Source: Hydrogenophaga sp. IBVHS2
GTDB taxonomy: Bacteria > Pseudomonadota > Gammaproteobacteria > Burkholderiales > Burkholderiaceae_C
Assembly (NCBI RefSeq): GCF_002127215.1
Contig: NZ_NFUT01000003.1
Location: 248,001-312,000 of the forward strand
Length of the DNA: 64,000 nt
Direction of reading: 5' to 3'
In this document: one piece after another, positions 62,389-64,000 of the stretch
Layout of the letters: each line of letters begins with the position of its first letter
Position numbering within the stretch: position 1 is the stretch's first letter
Position numbers and translations under genes: made by a program
Notes under the pieces: generated by a model
Told to the model about the DNA's origin: nothing
The model's database searches: none
Seen by the model: the letters and a program-made list of their open reading frames with translations, nothing else

Positions 62389-64000
62389 ATGAACCAACCG
62401 AACCCGACCAAGCTGGTATCCAGCAACTGCTCCGACCACTGCGGTGATCTGTCCATCGACGAGCAGCCCGCTGCCGCGGCATCGCCGGGCGCGGTCACGC
62501 TGCGCATTGCCAACATGGACTGCGCGAGCGAGGAGTCCGAGATCCGACGGGCGCTGGAGCCCTTCGGCGATCTGGACAACCTGCGCTTCGACCTGGGGCG
62601 AAGAACCTTGACGCTCGATGCGCAAGGTGCGCAGCTTGATCAGGCCGTCGCGGCCATACGCAAGGCCGGCTTCCAGCCGGAGGTCATGGGCGCGCGGCCT
62701 GCCGGTCAGGGTGCGGCGGATGCCTCGCCGGCTGGCCACGAGCACGCCGGTGGCGAGCAAGGCTCGCAGCCGTCTGCGTCATGGCTGGGCGAGGGCTTGC
62801 CGCGCCTCATCCTGGCACTCGTCTTCGCGATCGGTGCGGAGGGGCTTTCGTTTTTTGCGCCATCGTCGCTGCAATGGGACATCGCCAAGATGGCGCTGGC
62901 GGCCATCGCCATCTTCCTGGCCGGCTTCGGCACCTATCGCAAGGGGTTTGCGGCGCTGCGGGCGGGCCGGCTGAATATCAACGCGCTGATGACGGTGGCC
63001 GTCACCGGAGCGTTCCTGATCGGCCAGTGGCCAGAGGCCGCCATGGTGATGGCGCTGTACGCTATCGCCGAGTTGATCGAGGCGCGCGCTGTCGACCGTG
63101 CGCGCAACGCCATCCGCAGCCTGCTGGCCCTCGCGCCGGAGGAAGCCGATGTGCGCCAAGCCGATGGCAGCTGGCAGCGCATGTTGGCCAAGGCGATTGC
63201 AGTCGACAGCATCGTCCGCGTGCGGCCCGGTGAGCGCTTCGCGCTGGACGGCGTGGTGTCGTCGGGCAATGGTGCCGTGGACCAATCGGCAGTGACCGGC
63301 GAGAGCATTCCGGTGGACAAGGCGCCGGGCGATCAAGTCTTCGCGGGCACGGTCAATGCGGCGTCCGAGTTGCAGATTCGCACCACCGCACCGGCGGGCG
63401 ACACCTTGCTGGCGCGGATCATCCAGGCCGTCGAGCAAGCGCAGGGCAGCCGTGCACCGACACAGCGGTTTGTGGACCGCTTTGCGGCGATCTACACGCC
63501 CGCCGTGTTCGTGCTGGCGGTGCTGGTGGCGCTGCTCACGCCTTGGCTGATGGCCTGGACCTGGATGCAGGCGATCTACAAGGCGCTCGTGCTTCTAGTC
63601 ATCGCGTGCCCATGCGCGCTCGTGATCTCCACGCCAGTGACCGTTGTCAGCGGTCTGGCGGCAGCAGCGCGCCGTGGGGTGTTGATCAAGGGTGGCATAT
63701 ACCTCGAGGAAGCTCGCAAGCTCAAGGCCGTGGCGCTCGACAAGACCGGGACACTGACTGAGGGCAAGCCAGCGCTCGTGGCTTTTGTTGTGGTCACCGC
63801 GGCCAGGTCCGAGGCCACCGTGCGCGGCTTGGCGCTGAGCCTCGCCGCGCGGTCGGACCACCCGGTGTCGAAGGCCATCGCGGCCGGGCTGGTGTCGGCC
63901 GATCGACCCGAGGAGTTGCCGGTCGAGGACTTCACGGCGCTGCCCGGGCGGGGCATCAGCGGCCTGGTCGGTGGCGAGCGTCTGACACTGGCCAACCACC
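62389..64000 (+). CDS. Heavy-metal P1B-type ATPase (Pb/Cd/Zn; PbrA/CadA-like), 3' truncated by window edge
   Basis: 537 residues are visible. The N-terminus has NCSDHC and a metal-binding HMA domain with NMDCASEES (Cys45). The membrane and actuator part has VTGES (303-306). The ion-site helix carries the CPC motif (IACPCALVIS, Cys407 and Cys409), the phosphorylated DKTGT is at Asp451 and SDHPVSKA is the nucleotide-domain HP motif. CPC plus MDCxxE points to divalent Zn/Cd/Pb export rather than copper. It lies after the broken PbrBC-like gene and has its own MerR-type promoter. The C-terminal third is outside the window. Confidence 0.93.
   Translation, partial: MNQPNPTKLVSSNCSDHCGDLSIDEQPAAAASPGAVTLRIANMDCASEESEIRRALEPFGDLDNLRFDLGRRTLTLDAQGAQLDQAVAAIRKAGFQPEVMGARPAGQGAADASPAGHEHAGGEQGSQPSASWLGEGLPRLILALVFAIGAEGLSFFAPSSLQWDIAKMALAAIAIFLAGFGTYRKGFAALRAGRLNINALMTVAVTGAFLIGQWPEAAMVMALYAIAELIEARAVDRARNAIRSLLALAPEEADVRQADGSWQRMLAKAIAVDSIVRVRPGERFALDGVVSSGNGAVDQSAVTGESIPVDKAPGDQVFAGTVNAASELQIRTTAPAGDTLLARIIQAVEQAQGSRAPTQRFVDRFAAIYTPAVFVLAVLVALLTPWLMAWTWMQAIYKALVLLVIACPCALVISTPVTVVSGLAAAARRGVLIKGGIYLEEARKLKAVALDKTGTLTEGKPALVAFVVVTAARSEATVRGLALSLAARSDHPVSKAIAAGLVSADRPEELPVEDFTALPGRGISGLVGGERLTLANH

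Overview
The window is 64 kb of very GC-rich, densely coded DNA from a betaproteobacterium. It is most likely of the order Burkholderiales: the block argB - TctD/TctE-like two-component system - slmA, the phasin and PHA-granule proteins, the 1097-residue fused acyl-CoA mutase IcmF and the Tat-exported TRAP binding protein all fit that group. This assignment rests on family recognition, not on a search. No rRNA, tRNA or CRISPR array was seen.

Layout. (1) 1-12.0 kb: the end of a cupin gene, a TPR-methyltransferase, an enoyl-CoA hydratase, a PlpD-like patatin-barrel protein, then a minus-strand beta-oxidation operon (TetR - acyl-CoA dehydrogenase - DUF2147 - FadB-like - thiolase - thioesterase). 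Its TetR palindrome lies between the -35 and -10 elements. (2) 12.0-16.5 kb: argB - response regulator - kinase - slmA - pdeM, tightly overlapping on the minus strand. pdeM seems to need a CTG start. (3) 16.6-29.3 kb: storage-lipid genes, namely a Marinobacter-type fatty acyl-CoA reductase, a phasin, a patatin, a PhaD-like TetR, a PHA-granule protein, acyl-CoA-binding protein and a wax ester synthase. Between them lie an amidohydrolase/binding-protein pair and a molybdopterin enzyme with a lipoprotein aminopeptidase. (4) 29.3-34.6 kb: coaX, then an alpha-hydroxyketone (CAI-1/LAI-1-type) quorum-sensing locus: a LuxR-type regulator, a membrane histidine kinase, a response regulator and the CqsA synthase. 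Two matching dyads of the form CTGTCA-N4-TGACA flank this locus. (5) 34.6-39.8 kb: a persulfide dioxygenase-rhodanese fusion and a three-gene TRAP transporter whose large permease has a long low-complexity insert. (6) 39.8-55.5 kb: PPK2, IcmF and a lipid-kinase-like gene behind a LiuR-like dyad, then arginase, a GMC oxidoreductase, 3-hydroxybutyryl-CoA dehydrogenase, a YefM-YoeB toxin-antitoxin pair with its TGTACA operator, SDR, glutathione reductase, an MgtC/DUF4010 protein and AMP nucleosidase.

(7) 55.5-64.0 kb is accessory DNA. A NitT/TauT-type ABC transporter loses its binding protein to a 3.6-kb IS21-family element that carries istA, istB and two accessory ORFs. The element's other end cuts a PAP2-LspA fusion of the PbrBC type. 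A MerR-type promoter and a Pb/Cd/Zn P-type ATPase follow and run off the window. The two IS flanks belong to unrelated genes and no target duplication is visible, so the IS marks a rearranged junction.

The most interesting content is the complete hydroxyketone quorum-sensing locus with its candidate cis-elements, the possible wax-ester route encoded beside PHA-granule genes, and the unusual IS21 element with perfect subterminal palindromes.
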